From positions 1 to 46,240 of the forward strand of contig CAIWHP010000253.1 in assembly GCA_903912445.1 (NCBI GenBank): a stretch of 46,240 bases of DNA, in the 5' to 3' direction. A model generated the notes under the pieces. It made no database searches and had not been told where the DNA came from. It saw nothing but the letters and a program-made list of their open reading frames with translations. The position numbers and the translations under genes were made by a program. Of this stretch, positions 15,280 to 23,849 are shown one piece after another. Within the stretch, counting starts at the first letter, position 1. Each line of letters starts with the position of its first letter. The DNA is from an uncultured Lentisphaerota bacterium (GTDB lineage: Bacteria; Verrucomicrobiota; Kiritimatiellia; CAIQIC01).

Positions 15280-17844
15280 TCAGGTGTTATGGCTCCACTC
15301 GCCGGCGTCCTCGATCTGCGGCTGGCAGCGCACGAGGACGGTGACCACGTCGGGGTCGAACTGGGTGCCGGCGTGGCGCTGGATTTCGGCGAGGGCCTCT
15401 TCGGGCGGGCGGCCCTGGTGATAGGGCCGGGTGGAGCGCATGGCGTCATAGGTGTCCACCACCGAGAAGATGCGCGCGCCCAACGGGATCGCGGTGCCGC
15501 GCAGGCCGCGCGGATAGCCATTGCCGTCGAAACGCTCGTGGTGGCAGAGGACGATGTCGGCGGCCTTGGCCAGGAACGGGGTGGCGCTGATGATGTTGTA
15601 GCCGATCTCGGGATGGCGCTGGATGATCTGCCGCTGCTCGGGTGTGAGCTGCTGATCCTTGAGCAGGATTTCGTCGGGGATGCCGGTCTTGCCGATATCG
15701 TGGAGCAGGGCGCCGCGGCCGATGTCCTCGAGCTCGGCCGGCGGGAGGCCGAGTTCGCGGGCGAGCAGGAGCGTGATTTTGCGCGCGCGCTGGCTGTGCT
15801 GGGCGGTGGCGTGCTCGCGCGCGTCGAGCATGGCGGCGAGCGCCTCGAGGGTGAACTCGTAGGACTGCTTGACCTCCGTGAGCGCGCCGGAAAGCGCGGC
15901 GCTCTTCTCGCGCACCATGTCCTCGAGGTGGAGCTGGTAGCGGGCGTTCTCCTGCCGCAGCTGCTTGAACGTCAGCGCGCGCGTGACCAGCGCCAGCAGA
16001 TGCCCGGGCGTGAACGGTTTCTGGACGAAATCATAGACCCCGTGGCGCAGGCTGGCGACGGCGCTGTCGAGCGAGGCGTGGCCGGTGATGACGATCGGCG
16101 CCAAGTAGTTGTCCTTGCTGCGCAGATAGTCCACGACCTCCAGCCCGTTGTCCTTGCCAAGCTGCAGGTCCACGAACGCGACGTCGAAGCCGACCGTCTG
16201 CGTGTCGAACTGCTCGTGGACGGCGGCGGCGGACGAGGCGACGGTGACCTCGTAGCCGTGCGGCGTCAGCGAGCGCTGGACCAGGCGGCAGATCAGCTCG
16301 TCGTCATCGGCGATGAGGATCCGGCCCTTGACAGCCGGCGCGGCGGGCGCGGCCGGCGCGGGCGCAGCCACGGCGGGCGCGGCGGGCTGGGCCAGGTTGG
16401 GGGACCAGACCGTGACGCGGTTGCGGCCGGCGCGCTTGGCGGCATAGAGCGCGACATCGGCATTCTGGAGCAGGCGCTGCGGGTCATGCCCGTCCACGAG
16501 CTGCTGCGAGGTGGCCGTGCCGAGCGTGCACCCCAGGTGCAGCCGCAGCGATTGCGCGCAAAAGACATGCTGGCGCACGAGGGCGAGCAGGCGCTCGCCG
16601 AAGGCGGCGGCGGCGTGCGGCTCGAGCTTGGAAAGGATGACGAGAAATTCGTCGCCGCCATAGCGCCCGACAATGTCCGTGGCGCGCGCGACGCGCTTGA
16701 GCAGGTCGGCAAACTCGCGCAGCACCCGGTCGCCGGCCAGGTGGCCGAAGGTGTCGTTGATCTTCTTGAAGTGATCCAGGTCGATCAGCACGACACCCAT
16801 CGTGTGGCCGTACCGCTCGGCAAACTTCCAGGTGTACTCCAGCTGCGTCTCGAGATGGCGGCGGTTGAAGAGGCCGGTCACGCTGTCGCGGATGGCCAGC
16901 TCGCGCGCGTGGTTGAGCGCGACAAGCACGGTGGAGAGCTGATTGGCAGCATGATAGAGGAAGGCGATGTCGGTCGTGGCGAAGGCGTTCGCCTTGCTGG
17001 AGGTCAGGCTCAGCAGGCCGCGCAACTCGCCCCCCACAATGATGGGCATGGCGAAGACGCTGACCGGCGCCGCCGGGCCGCGCAAGGTCCGCGACTCCCC
17101 CTCGACCTGCACGCGCAGCGCCGCCTCCGTCAGCGTGCGGCCGCTCAACGAGGTGTAGTGGCGGAGCATATCGGCCTTCAGGCGCACGAGGTACTCCTCG
17201 GCGACCGGCTCCTGGCAGTTGAGGAGCAGCACGCCCTCGTCGCGCTCCAGGTCCAGGATGCCCACCACGGAACAGGGGAGCAGCCGGCCGAGGCCCGCGC
17301 CGAGTCCGCGCAGCGCCTCGATCAGGCTGTCGCTGCCGATCGCCATCTCGCCCATCGTCCGCAGCATCGCGAGCTGGTTCTGGATGCGGTCGGTCGCCTG
17401 CTGCTCCGAGGTGCGCAGCTGGGTGCGCTTCTCGTGGGCCTCGGCCTGGACTTGCCGGATGAGCTCATCGATCGTGACGGGCTTCTCCACGAAGCGGTGG
17501 ATGTTCAGGGCCGCGAGCTGCGCCCGGGCCTCGTCGGTGAGGAAACCCGACATGATGACCACGCCGAGCCACGGCCAGATCTTTTGCGCCTCGCGCAGGA
17601 AGGCGGTGCCGTCCATGCCCTCCATGCGCAGGTCCACCACCAGCACATCGAAGGGCCGCTGCAGCAGCACGTGCAGGCCCTCGCGCCCGCTGGCCACACA
17701 TTCGACGGCGCAACCGCTGCTGGTCAGCGCGCGCTGCGCCAGGTGGCGGACCACCTGCTCGTCGTCCAACACCAGCACGCGGACCGCCGTTGGCGCAAGG
17801 TGGCCGGCGCTGGCTGGCTGTTGTTCTGGCTGTACGTTTTCCAC
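15280..17844 (-). CDS. Dual-REC GGDEF / HD-GYP cyclic-di-GMP signalling protein
   Basis: 854 aa with GTG start at 17844 (no in-frame ATG fits). Order: REC domain about 20-140 (phospho-acceptor D71 in VLVVDLRMEG), a GAF-like region about 150-310, then GGDEF about 320-470 with an intact GGDEF at about 395. An inhibitory RATD (RxxD) site lies five residues before it. After an Ala/Pro linker comes a second REC at about 505-625 (ILIADDDE) and an HD-GYP domain at about 660-835 with HDIGK and HHERFDGNGYP. So the protein can in principle both make and break cyclic di-GMP. No cognate kinase is nearby. It is transcribed divergently from the ferredoxin gene across a 185-bp spacer holding an FNR-type site. 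Confidence 0.93.
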   Translation of the reverse strand: MENVQPEQQPASAGHLAPTAVRVLVLDDEQVVRHLAQRALTSSGCAVECVASGREGLHVLLQRPFDVLVVDLRMEGMDGTAFLREAQKIWPWLGVVIMSGFLTDEARAQLAALNIHRFVEKPVTIDELIRQVQAEAHEKRTQLRTSEQQATDRIQNQLAMLRTMGEMAIGSDSLIEALRGLGAGLGRLLPCSVVGILDLERDEGVLLLNCQEPVAEEYLVRLKADMLRHYTSLSGRTLTEAALRVQVEGESRTLRGPAAPVSVFAMPIIVGGELRGLLSLTSSKANAFATTDIAFLYHAANQLSTVLVALNHARELAIRDSVTGLFNRRHLETQLEYTWKFAERYGHTMGVVLIDLDHFKKINDTFGHLAGDRVLREFADLLKRVARATDIVGRYGGDEFLVILSKLEPHAAAAFGERLLALVRQHVFCAQSLRLHLGCTLGTATSQQLVDGHDPQRLLQNADVALYAAKRAGRNRVTVWSPNLAQPAAPAVAAPAPAAPAAPAVKGRILIADDDELICRLVQRSLTPHGYEVTVASSAAAVHEQFDTQTVGFDVAFVDLQLGKDNGLEVVDYLRSKDNYLAPIVITGHASLDSAVASLRHGVYDFVQKPFTPGHLLALVTRALTFKQLRQENARYQLHLEDMVREKSAALSGALTEVKQSYEFTLEALAAMLDAREHATAQHSQRARKITLLLARELGLPPAELEDIGRGALLHDIGKTGIPDEILLKDQQLTPEQRQIIQRHPEIGYNIISATPFLAKAADIVLCHHERFDGNGYPRGLRGTAIPLGARIFSVVDTYDAMRSTRPYHQGRPPEEALAEIQRHAGTQFDPDVVTVLVRCQPQIEDAGEWSHNT

Positions 17845-17946
17845 AAGTCCATCTTCGCGTGTTGCTGGCGGGAGAATAATGTAACAGGGCTTGAAGTCAA
17901 CGCTTGCGCGGCCCGGGCGCGCGGCGCGGCGCTGTTTTCCGAATGC

Positions 17947-17987
17947 TTGACCTGCATCAAGAATCTGCCGCGCGGATGCGGTAGATT
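17947..17987 (+). promoter_or_regulatory. FNR/CRP-type operator with class II promoter spacing
   Basis: TTGACCTGCATCAA at 17947-17960 is one base from the FNR consensus TTGAT-N4-ATCAA. A TAGATT -10-like box at 17982-17987 puts the expected start near 17994, about 41 bp from the operator centre, as in class II FNR activation. The ferredoxin ATG is at 18030. The palindrome could also act on the divergent c-di-GMP gene. Confidence 0.6.
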
Positions 17988-18029
17988 GACCCCGGCAAGC
18001 AACGGGCCTGCGGGCCTGCGGAGAAAAAA

Positions 18030-18905
18030 ATGAAACGTAACATCATCACGATCGACGAAGACAAGTGCAACGGCTGCGGCGACTGTGTCGTCGCCTGCGC
18101 CGAAAGCGCCATCCAGATCATCGACGGCAAGGCGAAGCTGGTGAAGGAGCAGTATTGCGACGGCATGGGCGACTGCCTCGGCGAATGCCCGACCGGCGCG
18201 ATCAAGATCGAGGAACGCGAGGTCCCCGGCTTCGATGCCGCCGCGACCCGCACGCACGTCGCACAGACCGGCGGCGTGGCCGCGGTGAAGAAATTCGACG
18301 AGGCCACCGTCCGGCATGGGCTCGCTCCCGCGACGGCTGCAGCCGGGGTCGGTGACCCCGGCAAGCTGGCCTCAACGCGGCCGGCTACCGCGCAGCCCGC
18401 GCACCATCAGCACGGCGGCGGCGGCTGCCCCGGTTCGCGGATGCGCACGATGCAACCCTCCGCGCCGGCCGCGGCGCCGACCCCCGGCGGCAGCGGCCTG
18501 CCGCCCAAGCTGAATCCTTCCGAGCTGGCGCAGTGGCCGGTGCAGATCCATCTCGTCTCGCCCCAGGCGCCCTATTTCAAGGGCAAGGAGCTGGTCATCA
18601 TGAACACCTGCGGCGGGCTGGCCAGCGCCGACCTCCACTGGCGCTTCCTGCGTGGACGCTCGGTGGTCGTCGGCTGCCCGAAGCTCGACCGCACGGAGGG
18701 CTACGCCGAAAAGCTCGGCGCGCTCCTCGCCGAGCCGACCATTCCGAAGGCGCTGGTCGTGCGGATGGAGGTGCCGTGCTGCGGCGGGCTGACCGCCATC
18801 GCGCAGGAAGCCGTCCGGCTGAGCGGCCGGGCCGATTTGATACTCGAAGAAGTGACCCTCGCCCTCAGCGGCGAGGTGCTCTCCCAGGAAGAGGTGACCC
18901 CATGA
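18030..18905 (+). CDS. Ferredoxin-type iron-sulfur protein with cysteine-rich C-terminal domain
   Basis: 291 aa. Residues 1-60 form a 2x[4Fe-4S]-type ferredoxin domain: the first motif is complete (C13, C16, C19, C23), while the second (CDGMGDCLGECP) has C43, C49 and C53 but Met46 where the second Cys is expected, so the second cluster may be [3Fe-4S] or have another ligand. A His/Gly/Pro-rich linker follows (about 95-165), then a domain with further Cys motifs NTCGGLASADLHW, VVGCPKLD and VPCCGGLTAIA. This suggests an electron-transfer or redox-sensing protein. A GGAGAAAA ribosome site precedes the ATG. It overlaps the cupin gene by ATGA and sits behind an FNR-like promoter, so anaerobic induction is likely (inference). 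Confidence 0.88.
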   Translation: MKRNIITIDEDKCNGCGDCVVACAESAIQIIDGKAKLVKEQYCDGMGDCLGECPTGAIKIEEREVPGFDAAATRTHVAQTGGVAAVKKFDEATVRHGLAPATAAAGVGDPGKLASTRPATAQPAHHQHGGGGCPGSRMRTMQPSAPAAAPTPGGSGLPPKLNPSELAQWPVQIHLVSPQAPYFKGKELVIMNTCGGLASADLHWRFLRGRSVVVGCPKLDRTEGYAEKLGALLAEPTIPKALVVRMEVPCCGGLTAIAQEAVRLSGRADLILEEVTLALSGEVLSQEEVTP

Positions 18906-19258
18906 GCGACGAACCGAAAAAAGCAGAGCGCAAGGGTGTGGTCGCGCCGGTAGCCCAGGCCATCAGTCTCGCCGGCCATGTGAACTACGGCGACGATTCC
19001 GTCGTCAGCCGGACGCTGATCGACAAGCAAGCCGGCACGCTGACGCTGTTCGCGTTCGACGCCGGCCAGGGCCTCAGCGAACACACCGCGCCCTACGACG
19101 CGACCGTGCAGGTGCTCGATGGAGAAGGCGAATTCATCATCGCCGGCAAGTCGGTGCTGGCCAAGCCCGGCGAGCTGGTGATCATGCCCGCCGGCATCCC
19201 GCACAGCGTACGCGCGAACCAGCGCTTCAAGATGCTGCTGATCATGATCCGGCAGTAG
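18902..19258 (+). CDS. Single-domain cupin protein
   Basis: 118 aa, ATG at 18902 overlapping the ferredoxin stop by ATGA. Cupin motif 1 is GQGLSEHTAPYDATVQVLDGEGEF and motif 2 is PGELVIMPAGIPHSVRA. The second metal His of motif 1 is replaced (HTA instead of HxH), so metal binding may rest on H, D/E and the motif 2 His. Small cupins of this type often pair with ferredoxin genes in anaerobes, but their substrate is unknown. It is the last gene of the two-gene operon; a degenerate palindrome pair follows the TAG stop immediately. Confidence 0.9.
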   Translation: MSDEPKKAERKGVVAPVAQAISLAGHVNYGDDSVVSRTLIDKQAGTLTLFAFDAGQGLSEHTAPYDATVQVLDGEGEFIIAGKSVLAKPGELVIMPAGIPHSVRANQRFKMLLIMIRQ

Positions 19259-19262
19259 CGCG

Positions 19263-19307
19263 TCCAAGCCCTGGGAAAGCCCGCGCGGCTTTCTCCAGAG
19301 CTTGATA
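19263..19307. repeat. Degenerate paired palindrome copy
   Basis: TCCAAGCCCTGGGAAA (about 19263-19278) and TTTCTCCAGAGCTTGATAA (about 19290-19308) have centres 31 bp apart, the same spacing as the better copies. It starts 4 bp after the cupin stop codon. Confidence 0.55.
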
Positions 19308-19369
19308 ATGCGCCGGGAATGGGCGGAGCGCAAAGCAGAGGAACAGCTGCACGAAGCCTCAAGCCATCA

Positions 19370-19605
19370 GGCGTGTTGGAGTGCTGGTCGCGCAGCCGGT
19401 GGCACTCCTGCCAGGGTACCTGCGCAACGCGTTGAATGTTCTGCGGTCGGGAACGCCTGTTCCCGCGCAACGACAACACAAGCGGCTGCCTACGGGAGCC
19501 GGAGTGCCCGCACGCCCGAACCAGCGGCGAACTCCATGCACAGCCTGCAACAGGGTCACCCAGCGCGTTGTGTACGGAGGCGCTACTCCCATGCTCCAAC
19601 ACGCC
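19370..19605. repeat. Composite inverted-repeat spacer element
   Basis: Arms GGCGTGTTGGAG (19370-19381) and CTCCAACACGCC (19594-19605) bound a 236-bp stretch that also holds the small hairpin CGGGAAC...GTTCCCG near 19447-19463. The whole spacer 19259-19918 has no convincing gene on either strand; frames across it give low-complexity peptides. This is probably a decayed MITE-like element. Confidence 0.5.
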
Positions 19606-19918
19606 AGCCCCCCGCGTGGCTATCACCTTGGATATCGCCGTGCTCCAGCGTCGGGTTCCCCCTGTTTTTTGGCACAATTTCCGCGGACCCGGAAAAAGCG
19701 TGCGTGCGTTCCTCGATTTGATCAAGCGCCACGGGCAGGGCGCGTGCTGACGGAACCTTGCGCAGAACCATTGACGGCAGCATCATGAGAGGCGGGAAAC
19801 CATGGACTGGCCGGGAGTGAACCCCTTCGGCACCAAGCCACGCCGCGCCTCAAGATGAAAGGATTCTGCCGGCAAAGGTTCTGTCGCTCCCGCAGGGGCA
19901 GCTGGAGGGAACGTCCGC

Positions 19919-20701
19919 TCACCAGTACAGGCGGGAGTTGCTGGCGTACTTGTAGTTGTAGGTCTGCTCGGTGATGAGGCGGAAGCGGACGCTGCCATCG
20001 GTGGCCAGCACGTTGCCGCCGGCGCGCGCCTTGATGGAGTCGTGCGGATAGGACGACCACTTCGCGCCGGCAACCTCGGTGGCTTTTTTATCCGACCCGG
20101 CATCGGCCTGGCAGGAGTCGGCCATCAGGGGGAATTTGGCGCCCAGGTAGCCCACGCCTTGGGGCAAAACCTCGTAGCGATACCGGGTGGGATAGCCGGC
20201 CGCCTCGGGGAAGAATTTTTCGAGGCCGCTCTGGATGCTGCCCGCCTTGCTGACATACCTGGGGTCATTGAGCCCGGGGAAACCCATGTACACATAACCC
20301 AGGGTGGTGCGGTCCGCCTCCCGGATGGGCTTGAGCCAGTCGGTCTCGGGCCTGAAGGGCTTCGTCGCGGCATCCCGGTAGGCGGAGGCGCGCATCTTGG
20401 CGGGGCAATAGAACAGGTTCGAGGGATACCCGTTCTGGCGCATGTAGCCGTCGAGGGCGATCGCCGTCGCCATGTCGAGATGTTGCGCGTTGGGCGCGCA
20501 TTCGAGCGGGAAGCTGCCGTTGTGGTCGTGCGCATAACCAATCAGCAGGCCGTGGCATTGCTTGAGGTTGTTCACGCATTGCACCCGGCGCGCGTTGCCC
20601 AGCATGCCGTTGAGGGTGGGGAAGAACAGCCCCAGCAACAAGGCGATGATGCCGATGACCACCAGCAGTTCGATCAGCGTGAAACCGGTTTTTTTCCGCA
20701 T
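19919..20701 (-). CDS. Pseudopilin-like secreted protein
   Basis: 260 aa. The N-terminus MRKKTGFTLIELLVVIGIIALLLGLFF is a textbook prepilin leader with Gly at -1 and Glu at +5, cleaved by prepilin peptidase. The body has VQCVNNLKQCHGLLIGYAHDHNGSFP and LFYCPA, typical of DUF1559-like/H-X9-DG pseudopilins of PVC bacteria. The C-terminal box is HDSIKARAGGNVLATDGSVRF, which has 14 rather than 9 residues between His and Asp-Gly. It is transcribed away from nrdJ, and no pilus machinery lies nearby. Function unknown. Confidence 0.9.
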   Translation of the reverse strand: MRKKTGFTLIELLVVIGIIALLLGLFFPTLNGMLGNARRVQCVNNLKQCHGLLIGYAHDHNGSFPLECAPNAQHLDMATAIALDGYMRQNGYPSNLFYCPAKMRASAYRDAATKPFRPETDWLKPIREADRTTLGYVYMGFPGLNDPRYVSKAGSIQSGLEKFFPEAAGYPTRYRYEVLPQGVGYLGAKFPLMADSCQADAGSDKKATEVAGAKWSSYPHDSIKARAGGNVLATDGSVRFRLITEQTYNYKYASNSRLYW

Positions 20702-20825
20702 GGCGCAGCCCTCCGGTGATGAAGTCAGATACAGACTAGTGCAGCCGGCGCGATCTGCAAAGCCTTCATTTTGGGCCGGAATCGGCCTAAACAGGGCGGG
20801 GCGCCAAATGATTTCCGCTTTTCAC

Positions 20826-20853
20826 TTGCAACCACAAGATATGGTGTTATTTT
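20826..20853 (+). promoter_or_regulatory. nrdJ promoter with NrdR-like box in the spacer
   Basis: CCACAAGATATGGTGT at 20832-20847 matches the NrdR box ACACWATATATWGTGT at 13 of 16 positions. It fills the spacer between a TTGCAA -35-like box (20826-20831) and a TATTTT -10-like box (20848-20853), so binding would block RNA polymerase. NrdR boxes usually come in pairs; a second clear copy was not found, only a GTTGC/GCAAC palindrome at 20862-20877. Confidence 0.55.
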
Positions 20854-20928
20854 CCCGGCCTGTTGCGAATCGGCAACTAGTGGTAGTGGGCAACAACGGG
20901 TGTAAAAAGGATAATTTGGAGGCCGTTC

Positions 20929-23805
20929 ATGGCAAAGATGGTTACAACGAAAAAAACAGCAGGCAAGGCAAAAGTGGGTCGCGGGCTCGTGTTCCAGCGG
21001 GTGTTCAGCAAGGCGGGCGTCAGCCCCTTTGACGAGGTGAAGTGGGACAAGCGCAAGGCTTCCATCACCGACGAAAACGGCAAGGCGATCTTCGAGCAGC
21101 ACAACGTCGAGGTGCCGGAGGCGTGGTCCATGCTGGCGACCAACGTGGTCGCCTCGAAATATTTTTACGGCGAGGTCGGCACGCCGCAGCGCGAATTCTC
21201 GGCGCGGCAGCTCATCCACCGCGTCGCGCGCACGATCGCCGACTGGGGCCTGGCCGACGGCGTCTTTGCCGACGCGGCGACGGCGGAGATCTTCTACAAC
21301 GAGCTGACCTGGCTCTGCCTCAACCAGCACGGCTCCTTCAACTCGCCGGTGTGGTTCAACTGCGGGCTCTACCAGCAGTACGGCGTGGGCAAGAACCGCG
21401 GCGCGGGCCTGCAGTACTTCGACCGCAAGGCGAACACGGTGCGGCAGGCGGCGAGCCAGTACGAGAAGCCGCAGTGCTCGGCGTGTTTCATCCAGGCGGT
21501 CGAGGATACGATGGAAGGCATCATGGACCTCGCCCGCAGCGAGGCGATGCTCTTCAAGTTCGGCAGCGGCACCGGCTCGGACCTCTCGACCTTGCGCAGC
21601 AGCAAGGAAAAGCTGTCCGGCGGCGGGAAGCCCAGCGGCCCGCTCTCGTTCCTCAAGGTCTACGACGCCATCGCCAGCGTCGTCAAATCCGGCGGCAAGA
21701 CGCGGCGCGCCGCGAAGATGAACACCCTGAAGGTCTGGCACCCGGACATCAAGGAGTTCATCGAGGCCAAGACGACCGAGGAGAAGAAGGCCTGGGCGTT
21801 GATCGAGCAGGGCTACTCCGGCAACTTCAACGGCGAGGCCTACGGCTCGATCTCGTTCCAGAACGAAAACCTGACCGTGCGCATCACCGACGAGTTCCTG
21901 CGCGCCGCCGAGGAGGACCGCGACTGGCAGACGCACTGGGTCACCGACGCGAAGATCCCCGGCCCGACCTACAAGGCGCGCGACCTGCTCCGCTGGATGG
22001 CCGAGGGCACCTGGGTCTGCGGCGACCCCGGCGTCCAGTTCGAGGACACGATCCAGCGCTGGCACACCTGCAAGAACACCGCGCCGATCAACTCCAGCAA
22101 CCCGTGCAGCGAGTACATGTTCCTCGACGACAGCTCCTGCAACCTGGCCTCGCTGAACCTGATGAAGTTCCTGCGCGAGGACGGCACGTTCGACGTCGCG
22201 CGCTTCCGCTCCGCGGTCGCCATCTTCCTCACCGCCCAGGAAATCCTCGTGGACAACGCGAGCTACCCTACGGTGAAGATCACCGAGAACAGCCACAACT
22301 TCCGCCCGCTCGGCCTCGGCTACGCCAACCTCGGCTGCCTGCTGATGGCGGTCGGCCTGCCCTACGACAGCGACGAGGGCCGCAGCCTGGCCGCCGCGCT
22401 CACGGGCCTGATGCACTTCGGCGCCTACGCGCAGAGCGCGCGCCTCGCCGGCGTGCTCGGCCCGTTCGAGGGCTTTGCGGCCAACCGCGAGCCGATGATG
22501 CAGGTGGTGGAGATGCACCGCGACGCCGTGCGCCAGATCCACACGAGCATCCCGGGCTACCTGCTCGACGCCGTGCGCCTGGCCGCCGACGAGGCGATCG
22601 AGCTCGGCCGCGTCCACGGTTACCGCAACGCGCAGGTCACCGTCCTCGCTCCGACCGGCACGATCGGCTTCATGATGGATTGCGACACCACCGGCGTCGA
22701 GCCGGACATCGCGCTGGTGAAGTACAAACTCCTCGCCGGCGGCGGCATGCTCAAGCTGGTCAACAAGACCGTCCCCGCCGCGCTGCGCCGCGTCGGCTAC
22801 GTGGGCGAGCAGGTCAACACGATCCTCGACTACATCGACGCCAACGACACGATCGAGGGCGCGCCCGGCCTCAAGCCGGAGCACTTGCCGATGTTCGACT
22901 GCGCCTTCAAGCCGCGCAACGGCCAGCGCTACATCGCCTACCTCGCGCATGTGAAGATGATGGCTGCCGTCCAGCCGTTCCTCTCCGGCGCGATCTCCAA
23001 GACCGTCAACATGCCCCCGGAGGCGACGGTGGAGGAGATCATGCAGACCTATCTGCAGAGCTGGAAGCTCGGCCTCAAGGCGCTGGCGATCTACCGCGAC
23101 GGCTGCAAGCGCAGCCAGCCGCTCAACACCGGCAAGAGCGAGGAGAAGAAGGACGAAGAGGCGGCCGCCGCGCCCGCCGCGCCGGCCGTGCCGCGCGCCC
23201 TGCGCCGCCGCATGCCCAGCACGCGCACGTCGATCACGCACAAGTTCGACATCGCCGGCCACGAGGGCTACCTCACGGTCGGCCTCTACGACGACGGCGC
23301 GCCCGGCGAGCTCTTCATCACCATGGCCAAGGAGGGCAGCACCATCGGCGGCCTGATGGATACCTACGGCACGGCGATCTCGCTCTGCCTCCAGTACGGC
23401 GTCCCGCTCAAGACCCTGGTCGAGAAGTTCGCCCACACCCGCTTCGAGCCGAGCGGCTTCACGAAGAACCCGGACATCCCGATTGCAAAATCGCTGCCCG
23501 ACTACATCTTCCGCTGGCTCGGCCAGACCTTCCTCGGCGGCGGCTTCAAGGTGCCCGCGCCCAAGTCGCTCCAGCCGGAGAACGGAAACAGCGACGCCGC
23601 CGCGGACGGCAAGCCCGGCGAAAGCAAGGCCGCGACCAAGACCCCGCTGCTGCCCGGCATGGGCATGGATGTGAAGGTGCTGGACGAGCAGTTCCGGCAC
23701 TTCATGGAAGACGCCCCCGCCTGCGACAACTGCGGCGCGATCACCGTCCGCAACGGCGCCTGCTACCGCTGCTACAACTGCGGCAACTCGATGGGATGCT
23801 CCTGA
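20929..23805 (+). CDS. nrdJ: Adenosylcobalamin-dependent (class II) ribonucleotide reductase
   Basis: 958 aa. Reduces ribonucleotides to deoxyribonucleotides using vitamin B12 instead of a metal radical subunit, so it works with or without oxygen. Seen: a GGAGG ribosome site before the ATG; the substrate-cysteine region KPQCSACFIQ; the finger-loop motif NPCSEYMFLDDSSCNLASLNL with the catalytic N-x-C-x-E; VTVLAPTGTIGFMMDCDTTGVEPD; SKTVNMPPEATVEEI; a C-terminal domain after an Ala/Pro linker; and a final Cys-rich tail (CDNCGAI...CYRCYNCGNSMGCS) for redox exchange or zinc. There is no N-terminal ATP-cone. It stands alone, with an NrdR-like box in its promoter. Confidence 0.97.
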   Translation: MAKMVTTKKTAGKAKVGRGLVFQRVFSKAGVSPFDEVKWDKRKASITDENGKAIFEQHNVEVPEAWSMLATNVVASKYFYGEVGTPQREFSARQLIHRVARTIADWGLADGVFADAATAEIFYNELTWLCLNQHGSFNSPVWFNCGLYQQYGVGKNRGAGLQYFDRKANTVRQAASQYEKPQCSACFIQAVEDTMEGIMDLARSEAMLFKFGSGTGSDLSTLRSSKEKLSGGGKPSGPLSFLKVYDAIASVVKSGGKTRRAAKMNTLKVWHPDIKEFIEAKTTEEKKAWALIEQGYSGNFNGEAYGSISFQNENLTVRITDEFLRAAEEDRDWQTHWVTDAKIPGPTYKARDLLRWMAEGTWVCGDPGVQFEDTIQRWHTCKNTAPINSSNPCSEYMFLDDSSCNLASLNLMKFLREDGTFDVARFRSAVAIFLTAQEILVDNASYPTVKITENSHNFRPLGLGYANLGCLLMAVGLPYDSDEGRSLAAALTGLMHFGAYAQSARLAGVLGPFEGFAANREPMMQVVEMHRDAVRQIHTSIPGYLLDAVRLAADEAIELGRVHGYRNAQVTVLAPTGTIGFMMDCDTTGVEPDIALVKYKLLAGGGMLKLVNKTVPAALRRVGYVGEQVNTILDYIDANDTIEGAPGLKPEHLPMFDCAFKPRNGQRYIAYLAHVKMMAAVQPFLSGAISKTVNMPPEATVEEIMQTYLQSWKLGLKALAIYRDGCKRSQPLNTGKSEEKKDEEAAAAPAAPAVPRALRRRMPSTRTSITHKFDIAGHEGYLTVGLYDDGAPGELFITMAKEGSTIGGLMDTYGTAISLCLQYGVPLKTLVEKFAHTRFEPSGFTKNPDIPIAKSLPDYIFRWLGQTFLGGGFKVPAPKSLQPENGNSDAAADGKPGESKAATKTPLLPGMGMDVKVLDEQFRHFMEDAPACDNCGAITVRNGACYRCYNCGNSMGCS

Positions 23806-23811
23806 AGAAAT

Positions 23812-23846
23812 GGGTGATGGGGCATGGTTGATGGCGGATGGAAGAG
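23812..23846. repeat. Five in-register heptamers GGNNGAT after nrdJ
   Basis: GGGTGAT, GGGGCAT, GGTTGAT, GGCGGAT and GGAAGAG run without gaps, starting 6 bp after the nrdJ stop. The same unit in the same orientation relative to the gene follows the thiH stop at 31094-31128. Confidence 0.8.
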
Positions 23847-23849
23847 GCC

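Noticed and set aside
15208-18033. Very long open frame (about 940 codons) on the plus strand opposite the c-di-GMP gene
   Set aside because: It is the antisense shadow of a high-GC gene; the minus-strand product has complete REC, GGDEF and HD-GYP motifs, while this frame has none and is rich in Arg/Ala/Gly/Glu.
20862-20877. Second NrdR box 30 bp after the first
   Set aside because: The sequence is a GTTGC/GCAAC palindrome but matches the NrdR consensus poorly.
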